A stretch of DNA of 64,000 nucleotides, from positions 32,164,337-32,228,336 of the forward strand of contig CM060069.1 of NCBI GenBank assembly GCA_030533445.1. Direction: 5' to 3'. Position 1 is the stretch's first letter, and each line of letters begins with the position of its first letter. The stretch is from Cyprinodon diabolis (Eukaryota; Chordata; Actinopteri; Cyprinodontiformes; Cyprinodontidae). The position numbers and the translations under genes are program-made. The notes under the pieces are model-generated. The model saw only the letters and a program-made list of their open reading frames with translations. It was not told where the DNA came from and ran no database searches. Shown here in pieces: positions 1-31,083 of the stretch.

Positions 1-1137
1 TAGCAAGACATCATTAAATGTCTGTGTGGGCAGGCTGTTGTTTAAAGAATAAAAATGGGAGTTGGCCAGAAGACAGCCAAACTGTTCAAATCTCAAACCC
101 CTAACAAAAGCTTCATTCTTGTTTCCATTTTTAAAGGGGGTGCACCTATTTTCTGCCATTTTTTTTCTGCTGTATCACATGATCAATTGCTATCCCTTTG
201 TTTTACGAATGTTCATGCAACACTTTAATTTAACATGTGAAGTAAATAAATTTGATTTTGTAAGAATGTGGGCTTTTCTAAACATTTCTAAAAGTCTAAT
301 CTAGAGAAGGATTTGATTTGATAATGGAGGTAATCCCTGATTGTTTGTGGCATTACAGTGACTTAAGTAAAGCTAAAATCCTTTATCAGGCCAAGTCAAC
401 TCTAAACTTTGCCCAAAAACCGACATTATTCCCAGAGGATCTAAAATTAAAATTACTTCCTGGTAAGGATGCTGACCTCCTTTTCAGGCAATGAAATTTT
501 AAATAGTGAATCAGTCATTTAATATTTAATTTAATAGAGATCAAGTCATTTAAAGTAAAAAACTTGTCACTGTGTGGTTAAAATGTAATAGTGAAAACAA
601 AAACGATGGCTTAAAGTATATGTAATATGACGCCTTGTTTGAGAATAATTTTTTTTTCATCAATTATTTATCCAGATGACTTGAGAAAAAGGTCAACTTT
701 TATTTTAAATAGTTTTTTCCTGCCACACAGAACTGAACTGTGGACGCACACTTCAGTTCTGCTAACATACTTTCTATTTCCCACAGCTTTTCTAAGCTTA
801 ATATTAATGATGCTGAATAGACGTGACCGCCTGCAGCCTAACGTTTTGTTGGCAAACAGATCAATAAGTAAAAGCATCTTAGAGCCTAATGTGTGGCCCT
901 CTACAGCAGGCAGCACATTATAAATAATTTTATTTTTTATTTTAAAAGAAAACATGTCAAGTTCTGATAGTTTTCTTTTTTTATACAATGTAAGGTTAAA
1001 GGTTGGGCTTTATGGTTCCAAACAATTTTCTATTTAATACTTTTACCCACTTTATTCATTTAAACAAATGCAGTAGATCTTAAATGTTTATGTATTCAAG
1101 TCTAAGGTGTTTTACCACTTAAAAACAACACATTGAC
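1..1137. other. Left-edge sequence, no gene recognised
   Basis: AT-rich DNA with only short open frames and no recognisable protein motif. It lies downstream of the last pnpla7 exon I can find on the minus strand. I searched it for the conserved pnpla7 C-terminal sequence (a FTDLAEIVSRIEP-like block and an acidic YEEE block) and did not find it, so those exons are probably further left or lost. Confidence 0.5.
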
Positions 1138-1656
1138 TTAAAGCTACAGTGTGTAACTTTTAGCGACATCTAGCGGTCAGACTGCAGACTGCAGCAACAT
1201 GAACATCTCCCCTCCACCGCTTCTCCCCCCCAACAGTACGGCGAGCGTTACGGGACAAAATGTCTTCCACGACGTCTGCATCACCTACCTTCTCAAGTGA
1301 TGAGGTTTGTTTACATAGATAATTTTACAGATAGTATTTCATTAGTCTGTGTAGGGTATAGATTTCATGTAGACTTAAGATAATAAATATACCAGTTATT
1401 TTTTCTACATCGTTGTGACGTTTTGGCGATCTTGCAATCACTAGTTTGTTGGCTCTGCGCTGCCGTAGCGCAAAGATGTCTGCCTCCATGGCTGCGAGAC
1501 CCGCTCCTATGTAATTATAAATAACGAATTCTAAGGCAACGCAAATATTAAGGTTAAGAGGCTGAGCTCGTAGATGATGATAAATAACATAGTTTTGTAT
1601 AATATATTACATTTCTGACTGTATATCCCTGTAATTATTACACACTGTAGCTTTAA
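1138..1656. mobile_element. TTAA-flanked MITE, copy 1
   Basis: Terminal inverted repeats AGCTACAGTGTGTAA and TTACACACTGTAGCT are each flanked by TTAA (1138-1141 and 1653-1656), the target signature of piggyBac-type elements. There is no coding capacity. The copy at 48660-49159 shares both ends and most of the interior but differs in a central block. It lies downstream of the last pnpla7 exon seen. Membership of the piggyBac superfamily is inferred from TTAA alone. Confidence 0.75.
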
Positions 1657-1995
1657 CTAAATCAAGCTAAAATAAGGAAGTGTGAATCCATTTTTTATTT
1701 GTTTACATCACAATTTTGCCTTTTTTCTACTGGATTAATTTATCATTTTTTTAAGACAACGCTGTTTTTTTTAAGCTCGATCAATAAAAAAGTAAAATTG
1801 AATCATTTGCCAGCAGCGAGAGGGTCATCTTAATTGTACTAAATAAACTTTATAATTACTTTAGCTTAGCTGCAGAGACTAAATGTGGGAAAATGCAGCT
1901 GACTTGCTGTGGCATCAAAACCTAACCTCCAATTAAGGTGTAATTTTCACATATGTAAAGTATGTCGCCTATATTTATCACATCCCCTCACATAC

Positions 1996-22115
<20,120 letters not shown>

Positions 22116-22653
22116 CCTGTGCAACAAGAAAATATGTGAAGAATTAGCCGCAGAACTAATTTGGAAAGCTGTCTGCTGAAAGTGTGGATATCAGCGTTTT
22201 AACAGAAGTCCCACGTCGGGGAAGTTTCTGTATCCTGGAAGAAGAGGAAAAGAAAATAAAAAAAAGGAACCTGGGTCTGTATGTTAATGGCATTCAGTAG
22301 CAACGAGCTTAGTTTAACAGCCAAATGATAACGAGTAAATAGCTAACTAAATCCACGGGCAACTTACGCTTAATTGACGTAGTTAGAAAAAATATATGTT
22401 TAGCTTGGGTTATGATTAGCCACTGAATTATTAGCTAGCAAAGGGTTATCGTCTAGCTAGTTGAAAAAAAACAACCTAATACAACACTTAATTTAGCCAT
22501 AACGGTTTACGAGTAAAACAATAACAATAATGCTCACTGGTCGTGGATATTCGAGGTGCCGCTTCGCATTATTTACATCGCTGAAAAAGGCTAATTTGTG
22601 AGCAATACGCTGACAAAGTTTTCTTTATGCTGTCAACTGCTTTGCCCCGCCCC
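22116..22653 (-). promoter_or_regulatory. pnpla7: pnpla7 5' UTR exons and GC-box promoter
   Basis: On the minus strand a consensus donor GTGAGC follows CGACCA near 22540 and would end a non-coding first exon. A strong pyrimidine tract ending CCAG near 22232 could open the exon that runs to 22068. A GC box (GGGGCGGGG, 22645-22653) lies just upstream and no TATA box is evident, as expected for a housekeeping promoter. The exact transcription start cannot be read from sequence. Confidence 0.5.
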
Positions 22654-23102
22654 TATGTGCCGTTACCTTGGTTTCGCGTATGGCAGGCACCAATCAGAAC
22701 GAGGACAAACCGGCCCCCTAAACACTAACACTAACCCTAGGCACTAACCCTTGGTTCGCGCGTTCACGCGAAGGGACCACCATATTAAGCTATGACATTA
22801 GGACCGTCCCAAACCACCGAGTGGGTAGGAAGAGTGGACCGTTCAGCCCTTAAATAGCAAGTCTGCATCAGTGCAGGCTCTGGTTTTGGCAGCGGGTGTA
22901 ACTGCGAATTAGTGGCGCAGGAAACACAAGCAAACAAATATAGGTTCCGCTGATTTTCTGCAGCTTCGTCACACCGACCGAAAATCCCAAGATAGGAAAA
23001 AGAAAAAAAAGCTTGAAAAAAACCTCTAAGTGAATGTCTCAGAATATAATAAACGCTTCTCCCATCTTGTCATCTGAATCATTTCATGCATCTGTTTAAA
23101 TC

Positions 23103-23105
<3 letters not shown>
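22654..23105. other. Intergenic sequence upstream of pnpla7
   Basis: Moderately GC-rich near 22670-22800, with a degenerate ACTAACCCT-type stretch at 22727-22755. No coding frame or RNA gene recognised. Confidence 0.5.

Positions 23106-23196
<91 letters not shown>
23106..23196. repeat. (AT)n microsatellite
   Basis: 91 bp of uninterrupted AT repeat directly before the LINE remnant at 23197-23480. Confidence 0.97.
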
Positions 23197-23198
<2 letters not shown>

Positions 23199-23204
23199 AA
23201 GGCA

Positions 23205-23476
23205 GTAGTGATAGATGTGGCAATCCCAAGCGACAAGATGTGGAAAGTAAGAGCAGCAGTGGTGCCAGTGGTAATTGGAGCACTTGGGGCTGTGACCCCC
23301 AAACTGGGAGAGTGGCTACAGCAGATTCCAGGTAAAACATCAGAGGTCTCTGTCCAGAAGAGCGCAGTCCTAGGAACAGCTAAGATACTGCGCAAAACCC
23401 TCAAACTCCCAGGCCTCTGGTAGAGGACCCGAGCTTGAGGATGACACATACCACCCCACGAGGGGTGAGAAAACAG

Positions 23477-23480
<4 letters not shown>
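23205..23480 (+). pseudogene. 3' end of a non-LTR retrotransposon (RT C-terminus)
   Basis: Reads IDVAIPSDKMWKVRAAVVPV, then VIGALGAVTPKLGEWLQQIP, then a conserved tail ending in LKLPGLW and a TAG stop. Tails of this kind close the reverse-transcriptase ORF of an abundant teleost LINE. The usual residues between IPSD and KMWKV seem to be deleted. The stop is followed by a short 3' UTR (GAGGACCCGAGCTTGAGGAT) that runs into (AT)n. The family name is uncertain. Confidence 0.7.
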
Positions 23481-23481
<1 letters not shown>

Positions 23482-23562
<81 letters not shown>

Positions 23563-23570
23563 TATATATG
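23482..23570. repeat. (AT)n microsatellite at LINE 3' end
   Basis: About 89 bp of AT repeat with one AA interruption near 23555. It begins where the retrotransposon 3' UTR ends and so is probably derived from the element's own tail. Confidence 0.93.
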
Positions 23571-23619
23571 ATAACTATTAATATAATTTTGTATATACCT
23601 GTGTAAATCCTTAGTCATC

Positions 23620-24760
23620 CGGGTCATGACAACCACAAACAAGCTTAGATTGGAGGACAGTCAGACTTTCGCTAAGTTATTGAAAACTTTTCAACACCTT
23701 ACCAGGAGTCATTTCTGCATTTCATTTCAGCACCATTTCACAACACGTAATCTCAAGGCACTTTATAGAGACAATTCAACCAGATCATACAGTCAGATTA
23801 GTTCAAATTTTTCTATCTAAGGAAAATCAGCTGATTGCATCGACTCATTCACTCGAAAGCAATCCCTCAAACCAAGCATGCTTGTAGCAACAGTGGAGAG
23901 GAAAACTCCCTCTTAACAGGAAGAAACCTCCAGCAGAACCAGGTTCAGTGTGAGCGGCTATCTGCCAAGGCTGACTGGGGTTCAAGGAGACGGAAGCAGA
24001 GATACAAAAGTTAACTTTCGACCAGCTCCATAGGTGGCCCAATCCAGGAAAGACAGCCAGGCAGATGAGCTATGCAACAGCTACCATGTCAGAAGATGAA
24101 ATAGAGAACATACATTTTGTCATAGCAAGAGAAACCGTGGTGGAGAAACAATGGTGTAGATGGAAGCAGCAAAGCTGATATTTCTCTCCAGGATTATGTC
24201 ACAGCCAAATAGGACCAGATGAAGCTACTATGATGAGACAAAGCAGAACGAGAATGACAGAAGAGATTGAACTAACAAATTCTGCGGAGTGGGAGAATAG
24301 AGATAGAATGAAGCAGAATGATGAAAATGGGTCCTTATATCCTCCAGCAGTCTAAGCTTATAGCAGCATAACTAAACAGATAGTTCAGGATAACCTAAGG
24401 CACTCTATCTATAAGCTTTATCAAAAAGGAAACTGTCAAGCCCACCCTTAAAAGCAGACACGGTGACTGCCTCTCGGACTAAAAAAATTAGTTGGTTCCA
24501 TAGGAAAGGAGCCTGATAACTAAAAGATCTGCCTCCCATTCTTCTTTTAGAAATTCTTGGAACCACTAGGAAACCTGCCGATTGAGAGTGAACTGCTCTG
24601 TTAGGAACATAAGGAATATTCAAATCTCTGATATAAGATGGAGCTTGGCCATATGTGAGAAGGAGGATTTTAAATTCTATTCTGTATTCAACAGGAAGGC
24701 AATGAAAGAAGCTAGTATAGGATAGATATGACCTGTTTTTTTTAGTTAAGCTTCAGGGAT
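23620..24760. repeat. Teleost dispersed repeat block
   Basis: The 23690-23960 part is homologous, in opposite orientation, to 3243-3535. From 24040 to 24720 the text (CTATAAGCTTTATCAAAAAG; CTGCCTCCCATTCTTCTTTT) is typical of a very common fish repeat. 23620-23640 carries TCATCCGGGTCATGACAACC, related to the outer end of the foldback element near 47500. No intact protein remains. Confidence 0.55.
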
Positions 24761-25315
24761 GTGGTTGTATTATGAAAAATAAATTTGTGGACTAATAACC
24801 AGTTGATGTGCTCCTATTTTTGCAGCTCTCTGTTCAAGTATCCATTCAAAGCTTTATTTTTTTTTCTCTCCTTCACCCAGCATGGTTTTAGAGTGATTTA
24901 TGTTGGATGACATTGATTATGACCCCAGTGACCTGCCCAGTAGAAACAGTTGTAATCTTCTTAGACTCAATGGCATTTCACCCATTTCTACTTGTAAAGC
25001 TGCCACAGTAGTTGTCCTAAATGCTCATATACAAAGTCTCAAATCTAAGTTTTGAAGAACCGTTTCTGCTGCTGATGGAAATACCAACACCCATATTCTA
25101 GAACTGACCTTATTAATTCTATATGAATTGCCCTCAAAGTAGCTTTATCTGCACCCCATCTAGTCCCTACTAAACATCCCTTTATATTTAGAACTTTTTT
25201 TATATTTTTCGACACTCTTTAAATATGTACCTTTCATGTAAATTTTTCATCCAACCACATTCCCAATATTTAAAGCTTTTCACTTTCTCCAATTCCTGAT
25301 AAAAAAAAAGTAGAT
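24761..25315. other. Intergenic, nothing recognised
   Basis: No frame, transposon end or tandem structure that I can support. Confidence 0.5.
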
Positions 25316-25985
25316 TCTTAACAAACTCCACTTGTAATGATCTCAGCACTGATGCTGGTCTGATTCCTCACAAGTCACACCTGGTCAGCTCTGCTCCATT
25401 CACATTACTACTCATCTGATCCACCTGCAGCTGTCAGTATATAACCAGCCTTCAGACCAAACATCAGTGCCAGATTATTTCGAGGCACTGGAGAGATCTA
25501 TTCCAGCATTCTGATTCCTGACTTCCTGCATGTTTGACTGACCAGATCTGTCCCTGTTTCTGAGCCTGTCTGATCCCTGTCTCATCTGACTGCCTGCCTG
25601 TTCTGCCTGACCCTGATCTGTTTGTCTGCCTGCCCATTTCCTAACCTGGAACTCTTTCCTCAAGCTGATCCTGGATTTCCCTCCAGTGCATCATTGGGCT
25701 TCTGATCACCTGGCTCTGACCCTGGACTTCGCCCCCGGTTACGGATTCTGGTTTGTCCTGCTGTTCCTCCTGGCTACTGTTGTTTTCATGGTTATGACCG
25801 TCTGCCTGACCAGGGCTCATCGTAACTCAGCCGGAGTTCTCTGGGACTTCATGACCAGTGACAGCAACATCAGCGCTAATGTCAACCGCCTCAAACCTAA
25901 CCATGTGGTTCTTCCCAGACTGAGTACTAAGAGAAGACATTCCTGCCATAGTTGCTTACACCACCTGCAGCATTTTAATTTTAAT
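25316..25985 (+). repeat. Dispersed repeat, CTG/CCTG-rich
   Basis: The text is typical of a widespread teleost repeat: CCTGGTCAGCTCTGCTCC, then CAGTATATAACCAGCCTTC, then many CTGCCTG blocks, then CCGGTTACGGATTCTGG. The 103-codon frame at 25686-25997 falls inside it and is not a believable gene. Confidence 0.5.
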
Positions 25986-26872
25986 AAAATGTGTTAAGCT
26001 TTCACACTGGTTATGTAAAAGTAGATATTCTTACTGTTTTTTAATCCCATTCATCTTTTAAATCATTCCCCAGACTGTTTTTAATATCTATTTCCCTTTC
26101 AACCGAATTATGCTTCATTTGCTACAGATTTTCATAAAAAATATCCAGAGTCTGGGAACCTTAGAATTTGATCGGATGACTCTTCTTACAATTCTTCCCC
26201 AGAAACTAAAACAAAGTTTCTGCCAAATCAGTGCCTGTGTAATTTCTCTGGAAATAAACGGATCTGAGTAGATGTATAAATTAGCTTGCAGTGAGGGGAG
26301 AGGGAATACTATTATGACATTATATGCTGATGAAGTGTTAGTAAAGAGTGACTTTCTATAATTTCTATTACTCTACTTGGTTATCTTCATCCTCATAAAA
26401 CAAAATTTTTTGACGATTAGCTGAAATTCTACTGTTTCATGCTAGCAACAGTTGGTATCCCCATCCTCTATGTAAACTGCAGCTTTAATGTTGTTATAAG
26501 GTGAATTGCTACAAAATTAGACATGTGCTCACTGCAATCATTGTGATATGATTTTGTCAATATATCCCAAACTTATATTGTTATTTTTCTCTCTCAGAAA
26601 ATGCAACAAATGAAATCATTTAAAACCACAATTTCTTCACATAATGCAGCCTTTAATATTTAACATAATAAGGTAATTATTATATTTTTATCATGCATCA
26701 ATAAAATCCAGTTTGTGACAAAGGCAAACATAGCTTATGCACCTTTGAAATTGACTTTTGTTGTCTCTTGTTTAAGACTTTTTAACTAAATCCAAAATAA
26801 TGTCTAATGCAAACACAGCAATATAGTAACTGTAAACCATCAGCTTTTGGCATTATATATATACATATAGAT

Positions 26873-26903
<31 letters not shown>

Positions 26904-27040
26904 TAGATATAGATATATATATATATCACATAAACAGACTAATAGCACATTATACGCCTGAAGCAGACAGAATGAAAAAAGTATCATTGGGTGGACAGTT
27001 GATGTATATTGAGCAACCTTCCAAACCTGCAAATGTAAAC
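25986..27040. repeat. Intergenic with (TATAGA)n-type microsatellite
   Basis: 26854-26927 holds an imperfect, nearly palindromic mixture of TATAGA, TATCTA and TATA units. The remainder shows no gene. Confidence 0.7.
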
Positions 27041-27046
27041 TTTATT
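27041..27046 (-). terminator. clic3: Candidate clic3 poly(A) signal
   Basis: AATAAA on the minus strand, 244 bp past the clic3 stop codon. A second AATAAA lies further upstream in the plus coordinate at 27062-27067. Either would give a short 3' UTR. Confidence 0.45.
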
Positions 27047-27289
27047 TTGCAAACATCTGGTTTTATTTGCATATCTGTTATGACATATTGTTGCTTCCTC
27101 TTTTCATAAATACAGGTCATATATAGTTATAAAGGTCCCAGTGGCAAGAGAGAATAATTTCAAGCTTATGTACAACAAGATGCATTTACAAACAGATGAA
27201 CCGATCGACACAAAAGATAAATGAGGGTTCAATTAAGCCGATAAATAAAATAATAAAGACAACCCTGTTTGTTTGTCATTTATCTTGGT

Positions 27290-30200
27290 TTATTTGGTCA
27301 AGTACTTGGCCACAGATTTGTAGGCAGTAAGGATCTCTGAGTCATTTGGGCAGGTGTAACGAAACTCGTCCTGTTTGTAGGCGTTATCCAGGTAACGTGT
27401 CAGGCCTTTCAGCTGGGTGGGCATGTCAAAATCACGATACTCTTTGCAGACCACCTAATGAGAGAAAAATATTTTCACTTTAAGTGGGAAAAAAATCCCT
27501 TTGATACTATGGGAGATGTTTGTTATGAAGGTAAAGTCTTATTATCATGTGTTCTCTCTTACCTTTACAATGTTGAGTTTGGGAAGCAAGTTGCAGTCTG
27601 CCAAAGTGAAAGCGTCACCATCCAGATAGAGGCGTGTAGACTCTGTGATATTTGGGTTCTTATCCAGTTCATGAGGGAGTGGAGATTCAAGGTACATGCT
27701 CAGCTTGACCAGAGTTGACAGAAACTGCTTCTCTAGCACTGGAAGAAAAGCATCAAACTATATTTAAGTTTTCTGCAATCTTTACCATCAGGGGTTAATG
27801 CTTTACAGGTAGTAAATGTTCTTACTGCTATTCATCCCAGGATTGGGATTTTTAATGTATGATGAAAATTTTCGGAAGATGTCTTGTCCAGTGGTGTTCG
27901 ATTCCTTGTACCGGCAGCAGAGTTTAGGATATCTATACATTTTTGAAAAAAATTGTTGATTAGTGTTAGAATAAAATCTAAATACTTTAGAAATTGCTCT
28001 ACTTACTCTGGTGGGGCCAGTTTCTCCTCCAAGAACTCTTCAATCTTGTTGGTGTCTGTTTTGACTTCTTCGTTGTATAGGAGAAAAGGAGGCTGAGATC
28101 CAGGGGCCAAATCTTTCAGAACATCTGGTGCCCTGCAACACGACAAACACCACAAAGTAGTTAAAGATAAAACTTACATGGAGAAAAATATATATTTTAT
28201 GTTGTGTTTATTTCCAGATGTATAAGCTGATAAATAAAAAATCAACTGTCAATAGTTATCATATGGACAAGTGAGCCCTCTGCTGGCAACCTAAAGGACA
28301 CATATAACATTTTTAGCAACGATTGATGGACAGAACAAAGACTAGGGGCTATACATCTAGTTTAAACTTAAAGCGTGATAGTGTGGGAAAGCAATAATTC
28401 AAAGGCCAGTGGGCCATTGTATTTTATTGATGCTGGAACGACAAAAATAGCTTGATTTTGGTACTGATGCTGGGTTGGCCACATTTTTAAATGCACTAAA
28501 TTAAATTATTTTTCACAAATTATGCTAAAAACCGTAAGACGAACCAATCCAGGAGTTCAGAATGAATAGGTGAACATTCCTGCTGGGGTTGAATCAATTA
28601 AATTTTAAAAGGGATTGGCATTAATATGGTCAACATACTCCAGAGGCCTATTAGATCAGGAGTAATCAGAGTAGAAAAGCCCTTCTCATTCAGATGAAGC
28701 ACACTTACTACTATAAGGGGAACATGAAAACAACATTTTGCTGTTGCTGCAGATTAATGTGCTGTTGCTGCAGATTAATGTGCTGCATATCCTTGGTTTG
28801 AATAGACCTGTGTGACATAATGCTAGATGAATCCATCAGAAGATAAATGCACCGTGTCATAAAGGCATGAACATCATAAGCAACAATAATTACATAGTGT
28901 AGGAGTTTTAGTGATTGTCATTTGGAACTGAGCGCCTACAAGTTTATAATCATTTATGGTTCAATTTGGTGACCCTGGTGCCTCAGTTTCTTAGCTAGAG
29001 TCTTAGCTACCAGGAGAGGGATTTAAGGTGCATTTTTTTCAGCCCTTTGGGGATTTCTTTCCTTTTCAGGCAGCTCCTTAAGATATTATATTTTTCTACT
29101 ACAAAAGAACTATTGCAGATATAAACCTCACTTAAAAAATAACAACTGGCTCTTTACGCATCCCCTATTTCTTCTGCATACATCTCTTAAATAGTGCATT
29201 TTGTATAGCTTTTCAAAACTTTGCCATCATACTAACACTTTGAGCATATCCCTAATTGATAGATTATTTTTCTTTTTGTTTTGTAGACCTAGTTTCCCTT
29301 ATTTTGAAAGTGCACTGACACAAAAACAGAGAAGTGATGAAATTTAGCAAAGATCTGATAGATTAAACTGTTATTATGCTTGCCAATATTACAAGACGAT
29401 TCTCAGCAATAGTAATACTATAGTAAAAATGCATTGTATTACAGCAACTAAGTACAAAATGTATGTCTTTATAAGAGATCTCAAATGTTCCTATGACCCT
29501 TCAGATGTGCCCCTGCATCAAAAGGCAATATTGCCTTGTCAGTATACAGTTAGGCTCTATTTGATTCGGACAAATCGGTAAGGACGCTTAAAAATCCAAG
29601 GAGAAGTGTATCAATAAAAACACAAATTTCCTCACATGGACTCTGTGTGACACATGTTAATGTAAACAGGTTCATATGTGTTGGGTTTTATATTGAAGAG
29701 CTTCTTATATTTCACATAATGGCGGCATAAGGGTGAAGGCTCTCTGGATTCAGCACAACGGGCTTGGGTTCCTCTCCTACCCTGGATAGTGCTCTTACTG
29801 TTGACCCCTCAAGGGTGAACAGATAGCAGGGTAGAAGCTACTATTTGCCAAATTTGGAATGAGCCTTAGTTTTTACACATTCTCCACCATCCCAATGATT
29901 CGGTCCAGCTGTATTTAAGCAGAGACACACCTAAAATCAGCAGGACAACACCCTTAAGGACTGGCGGACGGACCTAAATGCTTCCAAAATGGAACAATTT
30001 AATAAATATCTGAAGTATGTTTTTTGTTAACAGAAAGGCTTGTAAAATGTTTCTTTTTGTTCAACTTTTGTGCCCTTTGTAGCAGCAAGCTTCTCTGAGT
30101 CACATATATTATTTCTTCAGGATTATTTCATTATGTTTGAACAGAGAGTCCAGGGTTGCATTTATTATTTTTTGCATTGTTGTTACAAGATCTCCTTGAA

Positions 30201-31083
30201 AAACAAAAAACAAAAAAAACATCCCTTTCTTTGTATTAAGAACATTTTATCACTGTTTGCCTCGGATGCTGACTGATACCCCACATGACCACAACTTAAT
30301 AAATAATAATTTCCATTAACAGGAAATGGTCTTTTGTTTTAAATCTCTTTTCTCTTAAAATCACCACAGAGACAGGTTTTCTATACAGCAGTCAGTCTAA
30401 ATCTCAGTTTTTATAGTGACATAAAGAAAATCTTTGGTTTATTGCATTTCAGGCAGTGACTGTGGTGTCACCCATGCAGAGATGGGGCTCTTGAGAAAAA
30501 ATATTTCTTACCTCCTCATGTCGACGGTGGTCAGGGTGAAATTAACCCCCTTCAGCCAAAGGATCATAAAGAGCCTTTGACAGAATGGGCAGTTTCCAAC
30601 ACTTTCAGCATCATCGCTGGCCTGATGAAGACAAAGCACAACGTGAGGGGAAATGGTATAGATGTGAAAGCGTAAGCTAAAATGGAAAGATGGCTGATTT
30701 TCTTTGAAAGGCTGCCACCTGTTTGATCTGTAATGTGACTAAACAGAGGTACAGGTAACCTTATAAAGCCTGATCTGCTTTGAGGTTTTACAACAGCTCT
30801 AAAAACAAATAAAAAAAGGAAGTAAAGGAATCTAGATAATCGATATTTAACAAATATATTTTTTTGTATCTTTCCTCTTATCTATGCTGTATCATATTGT
30901 GATATTATCTCAATCAACCAACTAACCATCAGGAAATTGTCAGTTACAAATGGGGTAAAAAAATCAAACTTTCTATGACCAAGTTCAACAGAGCTAGTTG
31001 TATTATTTCAACTTGTGTCGGTAAAAGACGCATTCTCATGATCTTACCTTAACAAAGAGCTCAATCTTTGGAGCCTCAGCCAT
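27290..31083 (-). CDS. clic3: Chloride intracellular channel protein 3
   Basis: GST-omega-like protein that switches between a soluble oxidoreductase-like form and a membrane form. Exons: 31048-31083, 30512-30621, 28007-28132, 27826-27932, 27563-27738, 27290-27454; total 720 nt, 239 aa plus stop. All junctions are GT-AG and the phases join. The CPFC motif (Cys23, Cys26) is a glutaredoxin-type dithiol. CLIC3 has CxxC here, whereas CLIC1 has CPFS. The putative transmembrane stretch follows, with [44 protein letters not shown] and [16 protein letters not shown] blocks are all present. The C-terminal [20 protein letters not shown] is closest to CLIC3. Its neighbour pnpla7 supports the clic3 call. 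Confidence 0.94.
28133..30511. other. Long clic3 intron 2
   Basis: No additional gene. A 21-bp direct duplication of GCTGTTGCTGCAGATTAATGT lies at 28740-28782. Short dispersed-repeat fragments may be present but cannot be assigned. Confidence 0.55.

Noticed and set aside
23026..23449. Minus-strand frames with long YIYI repeats (also 9553-9771)
   Set aside because: Produced by (AT)n tracts with no coding signal on either side.
25686..25997. 103-codon plus-strand frame with a hydrophobic segment
   Set aside because: Falls inside a common teleost dispersed repeat, and the hydrophobic stretch comes from CTG/TTC-rich repeat text.
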